Origin: Ignavibacteria bacterium
GTDB taxonomy: Bacteria > Bacteroidota > Ignavibacteria > Tepidaquicellales > Tepidaquicellaceae
DNA: 64,000 nucleotides
Direction: 5' to 3'
Assembly (NCBI GenBank): GCA_016716125.1
Contig: JADJWZ010000039.1
Span: forward strand, 62,001 to 126,000
The notes beneath the pieces were generated by a model. The model worked only from the letters and a program-made list of their open reading frames with translations. It was not told the origin of the DNA and did no database searches. The position numbers were made by a program, and so were the translations under genes. Shown piece by piece: positions 37,852 to 48,700 of this stretch (within the stretch, counting starts at the first letter, position 1; the number at the start of each line of letters is the position of its first letter).

Positions 37852-38349
37852 TTATTTCTTTGTTTCAATTATGTTTGAAAATAAAATTAACAATACTCCG
37901 AATACTAAAGTGTATACTGATGTCGTCAGCACAAATTTCATAAATATTTCACCGTATGAGATCGAAACACCCTGATAATAAATCCAGAAAAATATACTGT
38001 ATGCAACAACGGTACATAAGAACATAATTCCGATGATCGATCTTTTTACAGAACTTTTTGAACTGTCTGAAAAAGAAAAATAACCGGCGATAAATCCGGC
38101 TACGCTGTAAGACAATGCCAGCAAACCTATAAAGGATCCGCTAAGAAGATCCATTGTCAGACCTGCAATAAATCCCGATATCATTCCGGGAATCTGACCT
38201 CTTGTTATCCCGATATAAATTACCAGTACTATTACAAGATCCGGAGTAATGTTATAGTTTGAAATTGCAATCAGCCAGATAAATGAGACCTGAATGATTA
38301 TCAGAACGGCAAATATAATTGCGAATTTTAAATATTCTGAGAAATACAA
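37852..38349 (-). CDS. mreD: Rod shape-determining protein MreD
   Basis: Small inner-membrane protein of the elongasome, 165 aa with about five helices (about 8-28, 33-50, 55-75, 95-120, 130-155). Sequence is weakly conserved in the family; the segment GQIPGMISGFIAGLTMDLLSGSFIGL is the typical one. The call rests strongly on position between mreC and mrdA. Start appears to be TTG at 38349, 8 bases after the mreC stop. Confidence 0.9.
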   Translation of the reverse strand: MYFSEYLKFAIIFAVLIIIQVSFIWLIAISNYNITPDLVIVLVIYIGITRGQIPGMISGFIAGLTMDLLSGSFIGLLALSYSVAGFIAGYFSFSDSSKSSVKRSIIGIMFLCTVVAYSIFFWIYYQGVSISYGEIFMKFVLTTSVYTLVFGVLLILFSNIIETKK

Positions 38350-38357
38350 TTTAAACT

Positions 38358-39185
38358 TTATTTTTTAGAGTAATACTCTTCGAGTATTAATCTTTCATTT
38401 TCCGGTAAATGCTTTAATACAAATACTTCCTCCAGTGCAGTAAAATTTACAAGAGGTTTTACAATTACTTTCTTGAATAAATTATCCAGGTTACCTTCTT
38501 CTGAAACAATGCCTACGGGAATTCCGGCGGGAAAATAATTACTGTATTCCGAGGTTAAAATTATATCTCCCTGTTTGACATCTGCGCTCTTAGGTACATT
38601 ATTTATAATAACATATTCCGAGCCGTCATAATTAAGTATTCCGTCGACCCTGCTCCGCTGTACTTTGACGGAAATGTTAAGATTTCTGTTCAGCAGTAAC
38701 TGAGCAATTGAATAACTTGAACTCGTTGACACTATTCGTCCGACTAATCCGTCATCTGTTATTACAGGCATATTTATTTTTACGCTGTCGGATTCACCTA
38801 CATTAAGAGTAATAGTGTTCCTCGCCTGTACCAGAGATTTGTTTACGATGCTTGCAATTATCACGCCGGATAAGTTTACATTCTTAAGACCAAGGAGTTT
38901 TGATAAACGGATGTTTTCCAGCTTTGCCTCTTTTAATTCGGATAACTGATTTGACAATTCAATATTCTTTTCTCTGAGAAACTGGTTCTCTTTCTGAATT
39001 TCAAATACATTGGGGACAGCAGATACTCCGCTCTGGATAGTGCCGATAAATCCTACCGCAATAGCTCTGAAAAATCTTACCTGCGAATTGTCATTAGAAA
39101 AAATTAAGATGAGGGATAATACTATCAGTAATGAAAATATCAGATATTCTTTAATGTTTAATAAAAATAATCCGATCGCTTTCAT
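38358..39185 (-). CDS. mreC: Rod shape-determining protein MreC
   Basis: Periplasmic scaffold that activates PBP2-RodA. 275 aa: one N-terminal membrane helix (about 13-29), a coiled coil (about 58-95, EIQKENQFLREKNIELSNQLSE...), then two beta-barrel domains with VNKSLVQARNTITLNVGESD, DDGLVGRIV and GIPVGIVSEEG. Length is normal. ATG start, 93 bases after mreB, in the order mreB-mreC-mreD-mrdA-rodA. Confidence 0.94.
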   Translation of the reverse strand: MKAIGLFLLNIKEYLIFSLLIVLSLILIFSNDNSQVRFFRAIAVGFIGTIQSGVSAVPNVFEIQKENQFLREKNIELSNQLSELKEAKLENIRLSKLLGLKNVNLSGVIIASIVNKSLVQARNTITLNVGESDSVKINMPVITDDGLVGRIVSTSSSYSIAQLLLNRNLNISVKVQRSRVDGILNYDGSEYVIINNVPKSADVKQGDIILTSEYSNYFPAGIPVGIVSEEGNLDNLFKKVIVKPLVNFTALEEVFVLKHLPENERLILEEYYSKK

Positions 39186-39278
39186 TTATACTTATTCAAT
39201 ATTTTCAGCTTTAATAATATTTTTAAAAGAAGTGAAAATCAATTATAACATAAAAATCGCAGATACCTGAATACCGTT

Positions 39279-40294
39279 TTATCTTCTGAGTAAAACTTTT
39301 TTATAATGATCAAGATCTTCAAGCACCTTGCCTGTTCCGCGGGCAACTGCGGTCAGCGGATCTTCGGCTACATATACAGGGACACCGGTTTCCATTTTAA
39401 TTCTTTCATCAAGACCTTTAATTAATGCGCCGCCGCCTGTCAGAAAAATTCCCCTGTCAAGCAGATCTGAAGATAATTCAGGCGCTGTCTTTTCCAGCGC
39501 AACTTTTACCGCTTCTATCATTTGAGTAATCGGAGCGTTGAGCGATTCTCTGATCTCAATGGAACTCACTTCAGTGATCTTCGGAACACCGGCTACAAGA
39601 TCTCTTCCTTTAACTTCAATTATAACTTCTTCCTAAGAGGCATTACAGAACCGACCTGACATTTAATTTCTTCGGCTGTTCTCTCACCGATCAGTATGTT
39701 ATGATTATTCCGGAAAAATCTTATGATGGATTCCGTAAGTTCGTCGCCTGCAATTCTGATCGAAGTCCCGTTAGTGATACCCGATAAAGCTATAACCGCA
39801 ATCTCAGTCGTACCGCCGCCAATGTCGACTATCATATTTCCGTAAGGCGCCATTACATCGAGACCAATTCCAATCGCTGCAGCCATCGGCTCTGATATAA
39901 GCCAAACTTCTTTTGCGCCAGCATGCTCAGCAGTGTCACGGACAGCTCTTTTTTCCACTTCAGTAATTCCGCTCGGTACGCAAATTACAATTCTTCTCGA
40001 AGGCATCCAGCTTGAGCTGATCTTCTTTATGAATTCTTTTATCATGCCTTCGGCAATTTCAAAATCCGCTATCACTCCGTCTTTCATCGGACGAATGGTG
40101 TTAAGCTCTTTATGAACTCTACCCATCATTTTTTTTGACTCTTCCCCTATTGCAATTATTTTTCTTGAAGTTACATCATAAGTGACAATTGACGGTTCAT
40201 TTAAAACAATTCCTTTCCCTTTCATATAGATCAGTGTGTTTGCAGTTCCCAGATCTATCGCTATATCATTGGAAAACATTCCTAAAAATGGCAT
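39279..40294 (-). pseudogene. mreB: Actin-like MreB, frameshifted
   Basis: Bacterial actin organising lateral wall growth. From ATG 40294: NDIAIDLGTANTLIYMKGKG (phosphate 1), VCVPSGITEVEKRAV-like motif, SEPMAAAIGIGL and VDIGGGTTEIAVIALSG. The frame stops at GSVMPLRKKL. The next frame continues EVIIEVKGRDLVAGVPKITE and MSSIEIRESLNAPIT to 39279 with FLTGGGALIKGLDERI. The break is near 39629-39636; restoring one base gives MPLRKEVIIEVKGRD and a protein of about 338 aa, normal. MreB with its mreCD partners intact is unlikely to be truly dead, so suspect an assembly error. Confidence 0.92.
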
Positions 40295-40335
40295 TTAATA
40301 ATCCTTCAAGTACTATGATAAATTTTAAAAAATTT

Positions 40336-41873
40336 CTAATGTTTGAAATGTCTTGTTCCTGTAAAAACCATTGCTATATCTTTTTCATCTGCCGCTTTTA
40401 TAACTTCTTCATCTCTGACGGAACCTCCCGGCTGTATTACCGCTGCCGCTCCGGCTTTTGCAAGTTCCAACAGTCCGTCAGCAAACGGGAAAAATGCATC
40501 TGACGCTGTAACACTTCCTGTAAGATCATGACCAAACTCTTTTGCTTTCATCACTGCTATCTTAGTCGAATCAATTCTTGACGGCTGTCCACCGCCTATC
40601 GCAAGAGTTCTCAGATCTTTTACAAATACAACAGCATTTGACTTTACATGCTTTGAAATTATCTCTGCAAAGATCATATCCTCCGCTGCGTTTCTGTCAG
40701 CTTTTTTTAATGTTACAAATTTTAAACTGCCGGCATCAGTCTTTACCGAATCTTTTTCCTGCAGTAAAACACCGCCGGATATTTTTCTGAACTCGGTTTT
40801 ATCCTCTTTATATTTGAATCTGATAAGCCTTCTGTTCTTCTTTTTTTTTCAAGTTCTAAGGATTCATCTTCATAATCCGGAGCTAAAATAATTTCAGTGA
40901 ACAATTTATCAATATCATTTGACGTTTTAAAGTCTAATTTTTTATTAAAAATAATTATTCCCCCGAAAGGCGAGACTGTATCAGTTGAAAATGCTTTAGC
41001 GTATGCCCCGTGCAGCTCGTCAGATATAGCCGCTCCGCATGGATTACCGTGCTTTATAATTCCGCAGAAAGGTTTCCCGTCACGGAAATCCGAAACTAAA
41101 GAATAAGCTGCATCTATATCAAGCATATTATTGTAGGAAAGTTCCTTTCCGTGTATCACTTCAAAAATTTCGTCAAAGTCATCTTTAAGTAATACAGCAT
41201 TCTGATGCGGATTCTCTCCATACCTTAAGCTAATGCCGGTATAAGATCCGATATCCGGAATGTTCATAAAATTATTTTCATCACCGGTAATATTTCCGTA
41301 AAAATAATTTTTAATTTCATGATCATAAGCCGATGTTGTCTTAAATGCTTTATAGGCGAGCATTCTTGAATACTCAATTGGAATTTTATTTGAGGTCTGA
41401 TTCAGTACTCTTATATATTCTTCATACTGATATTTGCTAACAAGCACATTTACATATCTGAAATTTTTTGCCGCTGCGCGTATGAGCGTAACACCGCCGA
41501 TGTCTATCTGCTCAATTGCTTCCGTATCAGTTACGCCTTCTTTCGAAACTGTTTCTTCAAACGGATATAAATTTACTATTACAAGATCTATAGGATCAAG
41601 TTCAAGATTTTTCATCTCAGTGTTATGCTCATCATTTTCCCTGTCATTGAGTATGCCCCCGAATATATTCGGATGAAGCGTCTTCACTCTTCCGCCAAGT
41701 ATCTCGGGAAATCCTGTCAGTTCTTCTACTTTCGTTACTTCAAATCCGCTTTCCGAAAGAAGTTTGAAAGTACCTCCGGTTGAAATAATTTCTATTTCGA
41801 ATTTCTTTAAGCTTTCCGCTAATTCTATAATCCCCTCTTTGTCATAGACACTGATCAGCGCTCTCTTTATCAA
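40336..41873 (-). pseudogene. purH: Bifunctional AICAR transformylase/IMP cyclohydrolase, frameshifted
   Basis: Last two steps of IMP synthesis. The N-terminal IMP cyclohydrolase domain starts at 41873 (TTG) with IKRALISVYDKEGIIELAE, then TGGTFKLLSESG and LGGRVKTLHPNIFGGIL. The transformylase domain has LRYGENPHQNAVL and KHGNPCGAA. The frame breaks after LELEKKRRTEG at a run of nine T (plus strand, 40841-40849). The other frame reads KKNRRLIRFKYKEDKTEF, passes KSNAVVFVKDLRTLAIGGGQ and SDAFFPFADG, and ends GTRHFKH at 40336. Restored length is about 512 aa, normal. A homopolymer indel is the likely cause. Confidence 0.94.
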
Positions 41874-41874
41874 T

Positions 41875-42495
41875 TTAATTAACTATAACTTTATTTTTTG
41901 AAATAATAATTTTCTTTTCTTCAAACTTTTTCACAATTTCAGGATAATACTTATGCTCGAGTTTTCTGATTTTTTGCATCAGAGAAAATTCATCATCATA
42001 GTTTGATATAATACAGCTCTTTTGAAAAATAATTTTCCCTTCATCATATTTTTCATCAACAAAATGGATCGTTATTCCCGACACCTTTACTCCGCTCTCT
42101 ATCACTGCCTTGTGTACATTGAACCCGTACATCCCTTTACCTCCGAATGACGGCAGCAATGCAGGATGAATATTAATTATTCTGTTTCTGAAAACTTTCA
42201 AAAATTTTGAGCTTAACAGTTTCATGTATCCCGCAAGCAAAATAAAGTCAATACTTTGCTCTTTCACAGCTGACAAAAATAAATTATCGTAAGATGTTTC
42301 AGAAATATCAGGATACAGAGTACGGTTAATTACTTTATATTTTATACCGTATTTAACTGCAGTCTGGACTGCGCCGCAATAAGAATTATTTGTAATAAGA
42401 AGAGAAATATTGGATTTAATTTTCTTTCGCCTTTCAGAACGGATCAGTGCTTTAAAATTTGTACCAGTGCCCGATGCAAATACACAAATATTCAA
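41875..42495 (-). CDS. purN: Phosphoribosylglycinamide formyltransferase
   Basis: Transfers formyl from 10-formyl-THF to GAR in purine synthesis. 206 aa. Motifs: NICVFASGTGTNFKALI at the start (phosphate loop), DFILLAGYMKLLSS, the catalytic NIHPALLPSFGGKGMYG with Asn-His, and HFVDEKYDEGKIIFQK with the catalytic Asp. The start must be near 42495, where the codon is TTG. Its stop overlaps the region just before purH (1 base between), so the two are translated together. Confidence 0.94.
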   Translation of the reverse strand: MNICVFASGTGTNFKALIRSERRKKIKSNISLLITNNSYCGAVQTAVKYGIKYKVINRTLYPDISETSYDNLFLSAVKEQSIDFILLAGYMKLLSSKFLKVFRNRIINIHPALLPSFGGKGMYGFNVHKAVIESGVKVSGITIHFVDEKYDEGKIIFQKSCIISNYDDEFSLMQKIRKLEHKYYPEIVKKFEEKKIIISKNKVIVN

Positions 42496-42624
42496 TTCTT
42501 TTCTTTTGTGTGCAAATTAATCAAATTAAAAAAGAGTTACAATTTAAACAAATGAACAGGTTTGCAGATTTTAATTTTTGAAAGTATTAAAATAATTTAC
42601 AATTAAATTAATGAATGTTAACAT

Positions 42625-42668
42625 ATAAAAAGAATAAGCTGTGGAAATTATCTCCACAGCTTATTTTG
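42625..42668 (-). terminator. Strong hairpin terminator after the CHRD gene
   Basis: AATAAGCTGTGGA (42633-42645) pairs perfectly with TCCACAGCTTATT (42652-42664), a 13-bp stem with a 6-base loop. On the minus strand it is followed by CTTTTTATATG. It ends the transcript of the gene stopping at 42697. Confidence 0.85.
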
Positions 42669-42696
42669 AATATAACTTTCTGTATGAATCGTAAAT

Positions 42697-44097
42697 TTAT
42701 TTTACCAGCATTAATTTTTTGGAAATGCTTACTGATCCGCTTTCAAGTTTATAAATATAAATTCCGCTTGAAAGATCTGATGCATTTAGTCTGTAAGAAT
42801 AATATCCCGCAGACTTGAAATCATTAACCAGCGTCCTTACTAGTTTTCCGGACATGTCATACAAATTCAGCATTACATTTTCATTTACCGGAACTGAATA
42901 ATCTATCTTTGTTTCAGGATTAAATGGATTCGGATAATTCTGTGACAAATCAAAAGCAGTTGGCACTCCGATGACTACTTCATTTGAAAGATTGAAATAT
43001 TCGAAGTTACCGTTAAAGTCTATTTGCTTAAGTCTGTAATTATAGACTCCTGCTGTAAGTCCTTTGTCGCTGTATGTATAAGTCTGACTTTCATTCGAAT
43101 TTCCGTTTCCGTTTACAAATCCTACTTTTTCCCAGACTGCTGAGGATGTTGATCTTTCAATATCAAATCCTGAATTATTTATTTCCGAAGAAGTTGACCA
43201 GTTTAGCGTAACGTCATTTCCGGAAATTACTGAAACGAACGAAGCTAACTCAACCGGAAGTACAATATCAGGATTTAACTGCGACCTGATCTCTCCACCG
43301 GGGAATTGAGAGGAATGAATATTTACATACCATAATCCTCCGAGCAGCTGTGTCTCCTGCGCTGCAGTTAATACAAATATATTACCATAACTGCCTGAAG
43401 TTACGCCTACCGGAAATCCTGTAAAACCGATCTGTACTCCGGCATTTACTCCCGGAAGCGCGGGACCGTGAAAATGTGCGGCAGTAGTTGTTCCTATGAA
43501 ATCCTGCCATGTTACTGTAAATACAATTGTGTTTGTATTGTCATCATAAGTACCGACAAGAGTACCTGTTGCAGGAGAAGCATTCGGCGGCACTTCCTCA
43601 AGTCCTGAAAGAGTTTCGTTTATACCGAAAATGTTTCCGGTCGGTACCACAGGATTTAACTGCGATCTGACTTCTCCCCCCGGAAAAGTTGAAGAATGAA
43701 TATTTACATACCATAAACCGCTGAGCAGCTGTACCTCCTGTGCGGCGGTTAGCACAAATGTATTTGAGTAACTGCCTGACATAACGCCTAAAGGTAATCC
43801 GGTAAATCCGATCTGCACACCTGCATTAACTCCGACAGGCGCCGGTCCGTGAAAATGAGCGGCTGTTGTACCTGCCGTAAAATTCTGCCACGAGACAGCA
43901 AAGATAAGTGTATTTGTTACGTCATCATAATTTCCAATGAGTACACCGGAACCCGTAGACGCATTTGGCGGGACTTCCTCAAGTCCGGAAAGTGTTTCGC
44001 TGATGCTGTATGTACCTGCAGTTGTTACAGTATGGAAAGTAACAATAAAAAGTAACGCCATTGCTATGATTACTGCCGTAGTTTTGTAAGTTTTCAT
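42697..44097 (-). CDS. Secreted protein with two CHRD domains and a T9SS sorting domain
   Basis: 466 aa. Signal peptide at 1-27 (MKTYKTTAVIIAMALLFIVT...). Two tandem CHRD (chordin-like) domains of about 120 residues: each begins SETLSGLEEVPPNAS or NETLSGLEEVPPNAS, has AAHFHGPA and GSY, and ends with WYVNIHSS and PGGE(V/I)RSQLNP. Then the linker LPVELASFVSVISGNDVTLN and a T9SS type A sorting domain (SQNYPNPFNPETKIDY, ending ISKKLMLVK). CHRD domains are found in secreted bacterial proteins of unknown role; some carry metal-binding His. ATG start. A strong terminator follows. Confidence 0.92.
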   Translation of the reverse strand: MKTYKTTAVIIAMALLFIVTFHTVTTAGTYSISETLSGLEEVPPNASTGSGVLIGNYDDVTNTLIFAVSWQNFTAGTTAAHFHGPAPVGVNAGVQIGFTGLPLGVMSGSYSNTFVLTAAQEVQLLSGLWYVNIHSSTFPGGEVRSQLNPVVPTGNIFGINETLSGLEEVPPNASPATGTLVGTYDDNTNTIVFTVTWQDFIGTTTAAHFHGPALPGVNAGVQIGFTGFPVGVTSGSYGNIFVLTAAQETQLLGGLWYVNIHSSQFPGGEIRSQLNPDIVLPVELASFVSVISGNDVTLNWSTSSEINNSGFDIERSTSSAVWEKVGFVNGNGNSNESQTYTYSDKGLTAGVYNYRLKQIDFNGNFEYFNLSNEVVIGVPTAFDLSQNYPNPFNPETKIDYSVPVNENVMLNLYDMSGKLVRTLVNDFKSAGYYSYRLNASDLSSGIYIYKLESGSVSISKKLMLVK

Positions 44098-44219
44098 TTT
44101 TAAAAATTTAAATTAAAAAAATTAAAAGGTGAATTTAAAATCAGAGCAACCTCCTTTCTGACTATTTATTTTTTAAAAAATATGAAAATGTATTCAAGCA
44201 AATTTCAAAGGATATTAAA

Positions 44220-45617
44220 TCAAAAATAACTTTTTAAATTTATCTTAGCAAAATCATTTTTTGTATCCGTAAGCTTCAAGTTTCCGGATTTATCCGGCAG
44301 AATTTCTATCCTGATAAAATAAATCCCGCTTGGAAATCCCGATGCATTCCAGTTCGACTCATATGAACCTGCATTCAGACTGCCTTCAAACGGTGTCTCA
44401 GCCGTCTTTCCGTTTATATCGGTTATGATCAGTCTGACATAACTTTCCGACGGCAGATCAAATTTTATTTTTGTAGAAGGGTTAAATGGATTTGGGAAAT
44501 TCTGGTACAACTTGAAATCATCAGGAATATTACTTCCCGTATTTTTTATATTTATAGCAGGATTATCTTTATATAATACAAGCTGCCCCTGGATAGTATA
44601 ATGAGGTTCTGTATGACCGGTAACATTGTAATTGCAGTCTATGCAGGTCTGTCCCGATATGCATAAAGGATTTGTAGGTCTGCAAAAGTTTTCATAAGGA
44701 TAAAGGTCATAATCTAAAACTACACTTTGACCCGGAGTTACATTTGCAGTAACGTCATTATCCCACGGTATCACGCCCGCGCCGGGACACCATCCCGCTC
44801 TTGCATACTGCCACGTTCCTCCCTGCGGACTGCATGGATTTATTGAACAGTCTGATCTCCAAAGCACCTGATCATAAGCCTGTGTCCCGACTCTTAGCGT
44901 ATGAATCTTCAGAGAAAATTCAGCTGCATTATCCGTGTTGCCTTGACCGTGACCTGTAGTTATGATTTTCACTTTCGCCTTTGACACATTCTGATCGATC
45001 TGAATATTTCTGGGGACGAGAATATCTTCGGGATTCAATTGAGGATCTCCGTAAACAACTCTGTTATCCTGCCAGAGATTTATTACTTTATAAGGAATTT
45101 TTTCCGGCTCGCCTTGTATGAATGCAAACTTAACGGTTACAAGCCAGCCGCGCGCGCCGCCGATCCAGCTCTCTATATAACTGCCGAGTCTCACGGAATC
45201 ATGAAGCAGTGACATGTAATCCGTTACGTCAATTTCAAATACGCATTGACCGGGATATCCTCCGCCTACTATATTATAGGGAGTAACAACTCTTGCTATT
45301 TCATAATTTGTTGTCGAATCCGTGTAAAGCTTTATCCAGCCAATCCTGTCCCAGGGATCACAGCCCGCAGCCGGACATCCGATAGTATAAAACATTATAA
45401 TCTTTTCATAGCGTGTATTGGTATCAGGCAATAAAAAATTATCATAATGTGTATCCGCCCAGTTCTGAAAGTTCTGATTAAATGTAGTTACCCATGTTGT
45501 GTCACCTGCATTTGCTGAGCCCGAGCTGATTGAGATCAGCATAATAAATGCTGCAATCGAAATTCTTATCTTAATTAAAACGGATTTGCAATACCGGTAA
45601 GTAAAATTTTTATTCAT
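44220..45617 (-). CDS. Peptide-N-glycosidase F-like secreted protein with T9SS domain
   Basis: Candidate glycosidase/amidase removing N-glycans, or a related metal-binding protein. 465 aa from ATG 45617; an in-frame TTG 14 codons upstream is less likely. A signal peptide ends near ANAGDTTW. The two PNGase F domains are suggested by IMFYTIGCPAAGCDPWDRIGW, GGYPGQCVFEIDVTDYM and, in the C-half, TTGHGQGNTDNAAEFSLK, VLWRSDCSINPCSPQGGTWQ and AGWCPGAGVIPWDNDVT. Paired Cys fit disulphides. A T9SS domain closes it (YQNFPNPFNPSTKIKFDL). Catalytic residues cannot be confirmed by eye. Confidence 0.82.
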   Translation of the reverse strand: MNKNFTYRYCKSVLIKIRISIAAFIMLISISSGSANAGDTTWVTTFNQNFQNWADTHYDNFLLPDTNTRYEKIIMFYTIGCPAAGCDPWDRIGWIKLYTDSTTNYEIARVVTPYNIVGGGYPGQCVFEIDVTDYMSLLHDSVRLGSYIESWIGGARGWLVTVKFAFIQGEPEKIPYKVINLWQDNRVVYGDPQLNPEDILVPRNIQIDQNVSKAKVKIITTGHGQGNTDNAAEFSLKIHTLRVGTQAYDQVLWRSDCSINPCSPQGGTWQYARAGWCPGAGVIPWDNDVTANVTPGQSVVLDYDLYPYENFCRPTNPLCISGQTCIDCNYNVTGHTEPHYTIQGQLVLYKDNPAINIKNTGSNIPDDFKLYQNFPNPFNPSTKIKFDLPSESYVRLIITDINGKTAETPFEGSLNAGSYESNWNASGFPSGIYFIRIEILPDKSGNLKLTDTKNDFAKINLKSYF

Positions 45618-45685
45618 GAGAAGAATTAATTTAAAAAAATGTTTTTGTAAATTAGTCAAATTTTTTTAAAGAAGGAATATGCGCA

Positions 45686-45720
45686 GAAAAAAAAAGACCG
45701 GCAAATTACATCCGGTCTTA
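45686..45720 (-). terminator. Terminator after the large dockerin-like gene
   Basis: AAGACCGG (45694-45701) pairs with CCGGTCTT (45712-45719). On the minus strand a run of nine T follows. A second small palindrome CATCACTTGAGTGATG (45760-45775) lies nearer the stop codon of the gene ending at 45794. Confidence 0.88.
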
Positions 45721-45793
45721 TTGGGGATTACGCATGAAAAAATACTATTAAAATGTTAGCATCACTTGAGTGATGTATTTTACATGTCTAATA

Positions 45794-48700
45794 TTAATTC
45801 GATTTTATAATTAAATGCTTTCTTATATCCGATGGTTTGATTACCGGCGATAAGTTTTTCGTTCTTTCATAAATATCGTGATCTATTTTAATTTCGGAAT
45901 TTTCAAAAGAAGTATCTGAAATTATATCCTGCGGCTCTTCAGGATTTATCAGCGCGCCTCCCGGGGTAATTTTCGAAACAAAGTTGAATGCATTATTATC
46001 TGCAATTGCCTGATCACTTATATCAGTTATTCCGTCTCCGTTAAGATCTGTTTTAATATATCCGGATTCGAAATTGAATGCGTCATTGTCAATGAGAGAG
46101 TTGTCGTCTATATCTATTATTCCGTCCTGATTCACGTCACCGCTGAATATTGTCCACTTCGTTCCCTTAAATATCATGTTATCACCGAACGCTTTATTTG
46201 CATTTGTTGTAAAGTTATATGCAAGATAATTTGATGCGAACATCTGCGGCGTCTTGCTCCATGTCTCCAGTCCGTTTCTGTGTTTGAGATGCAGATAATA
46301 ATTTACACCGTTTGAAGCGTTGTTAAATATTAAAGATTCAAATCCTGCCGAACTTATGAATCCTTTTGCTGAATCAATTTTTGCATACGGACTTACTGCG
46401 CTTCTAAGATATACTCTCACCGTATCTCCTGTCATCGTATTCTGAGTATTATCATAAAGTCCTTCATACAATGCAGTCAGGTCAAGCGCTTTCGCGTTTG
46501 TGTTAACGCTCTGCAGCCAGTCAATGATTTTTGTATAAACTAAAACAGGTCCGAGCGACAATGGCGATCCGCCGGTTGTTCTCAGACTTGAAAATTGATT
46601 TGTCATGTAGAAAGTATTGTAATTCGCTCCGGCAAAACTGACAGCTATGCTGGAGTCAGATCCGTTTCCAGTTACTGACTGAGGCTTGAAAGCAGCGCTG
46701 CTGCCGTTGACCGGTCTTATTAATTCCGGCGTGTAAGGATCTGATACAGAATCCTGCGTGATCCCGCTGAAAAATCCTGTTCCCCTGAATCTTCTTTGAC
46801 TCGAAGGAATACTTCCGATCCAGTCATCGCTGATTGTAGATGATTTCAGATATTGTCTGTAGAATACAGTATCCGCCGGTGTCGGAAATCCCGTTGACGG
46901 ATCATTTGCCATTGATGTACCGTCACTGAATACGATCAGTGATTTTTTATTTCCCGCAGTTGAGTTGTCAATAAATCTTTTTAAAGAATCCCTTACCCAT
47001 GGTGAATAGCTTACTGCTTCCTTAAAGTTCACGATCATTACTTTCCATGGTCTGTATGATCCCGTATAATACATTCCTACTGTATCAAAATTATTAGCAT
47101 ATCTTCCGTCGCTGATCACCGCTCTTACCAGACTGTCTCTGTCTTTATTCTGCTGCCACAGAATGCACATTTCCTTTGCAATTCTGGGAGTGATAGTTGA
47201 AGTCAATGCATTGTTAGAATTATTTCCGTCAGAAACAAGTATGGAATCCCTGACTGTATAAACTGTACCCGATGTAAATGTCCACGGATCGTAATTAACA
47301 AAAGCGTTTGCTCCTGCGGCTAATCCTGTAACTGATTTTGTGCTTGTATATCCTCCGGGTGAAATTGTTCTTCTGACGCTGAACGAAACCGAGCCTGTGC
47401 CTGCATTAAATACTTTACCGGTCGGAGTGAATGTAGCGGAGTTAAAGTACTGTTCATATGTCAGTCCGGGATCCGATACTCCGGCATCTACAGACGCCTG
47501 ATTTCCTAAAACCGCTTCTATCGCATAATTCTGACCGTACTCTCTCGGAAATTCATAAGTGTCGACACTTGTACCGGGAGGCGCTAGATAAGAGTAATAA
47601 TTTGCGTCAGGTCTTGCAGGTATTTCATACAGCATCTGCTGAGATGCATACGCAAAATCTTCACCTGCAAATTCTGTCTGCGCTATACCGACGAAGTAAT
47701 GATCGTTAGTTACCATGACAGGTTTTGGATCTGTGATCTGAAATGATTTATATGTATTCTGATCAGATGCTTTTATTTTATAATGAGGAGATTTTCCTAC
47801 TATTGTGCCGCTGCTGTTTAATACAATTCCATAAACTATCTGACCAAGATTATCTCCGCCCGGAAGTTTTATGTTTACATTTCTTATCTGCCCTGCGCCT
47901 GACATATAATATTTATTAAGAAATGATAACTGACCGACCCAGCCGACGCTGCTGTTACAGCAGTTTGAATCAACGTACCTCATAGTATTGGAATTAGCTT
48001 CCGTAATAAATGTCTTCACATTATTTCCGTTATCATCATCATCCGGGATCGATACTGTGATATCTGAAAATCCGTTTAGCACAGGAATAAATCCCAAGAA
48101 GTCAACCTGAAAAGTATCTAAAGGTCCGATATAAGGAATCTCGATTGAATCAGATAAATTATTTGTTCCGGAAATATCCAGATACACCATTAAATTATTT
48201 ATAGGATCTACAGTTAAATTTTTAATGAGTACAGGGATTTTATCCGGAACACCGTAAGACAACGGTAATTTTCCTTTTCCCCATACAATTTCAACCGATG
48301 CATCATAACCGCCTGCGTAAGCTCCTACTCTGATATTATCCACATAATAATTATTACCGCAATTTTCCCAGACTTTGAAATATATACTTGAAGCGTTTTC
48401 AGGGATGTCAATTATTTTTGTTCCCCATTCATTACTTTGCGGCTGAAAATACTGATCGGTACCGTTCGCTGTTTGTAATTCCCATCCGTTATAATAAATA
48501 AGACTGTAATAACTTTCATCTACAGCATCGTAGTAATAAATTTCCAGGTCATCATAATAGACATTGCCGTCATCATACGGCGCATATGCATAATCAAAAA
48601 TAAGCTTATCACCGAATTGTGTATTAGACGAAAAGTCTTCTGTATAAATTTCATTATCCGAATAATTACACTGCCAGGATGAATACAACATACTGAAGTT

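Noticed and set aside
40841..40849. Phase variation or programmed frameshift in purH through the T9 run
   Set aside because: Phase variation of a core purine gene is not expected, and several other core genes show similar breaks; an assembly error is simpler.
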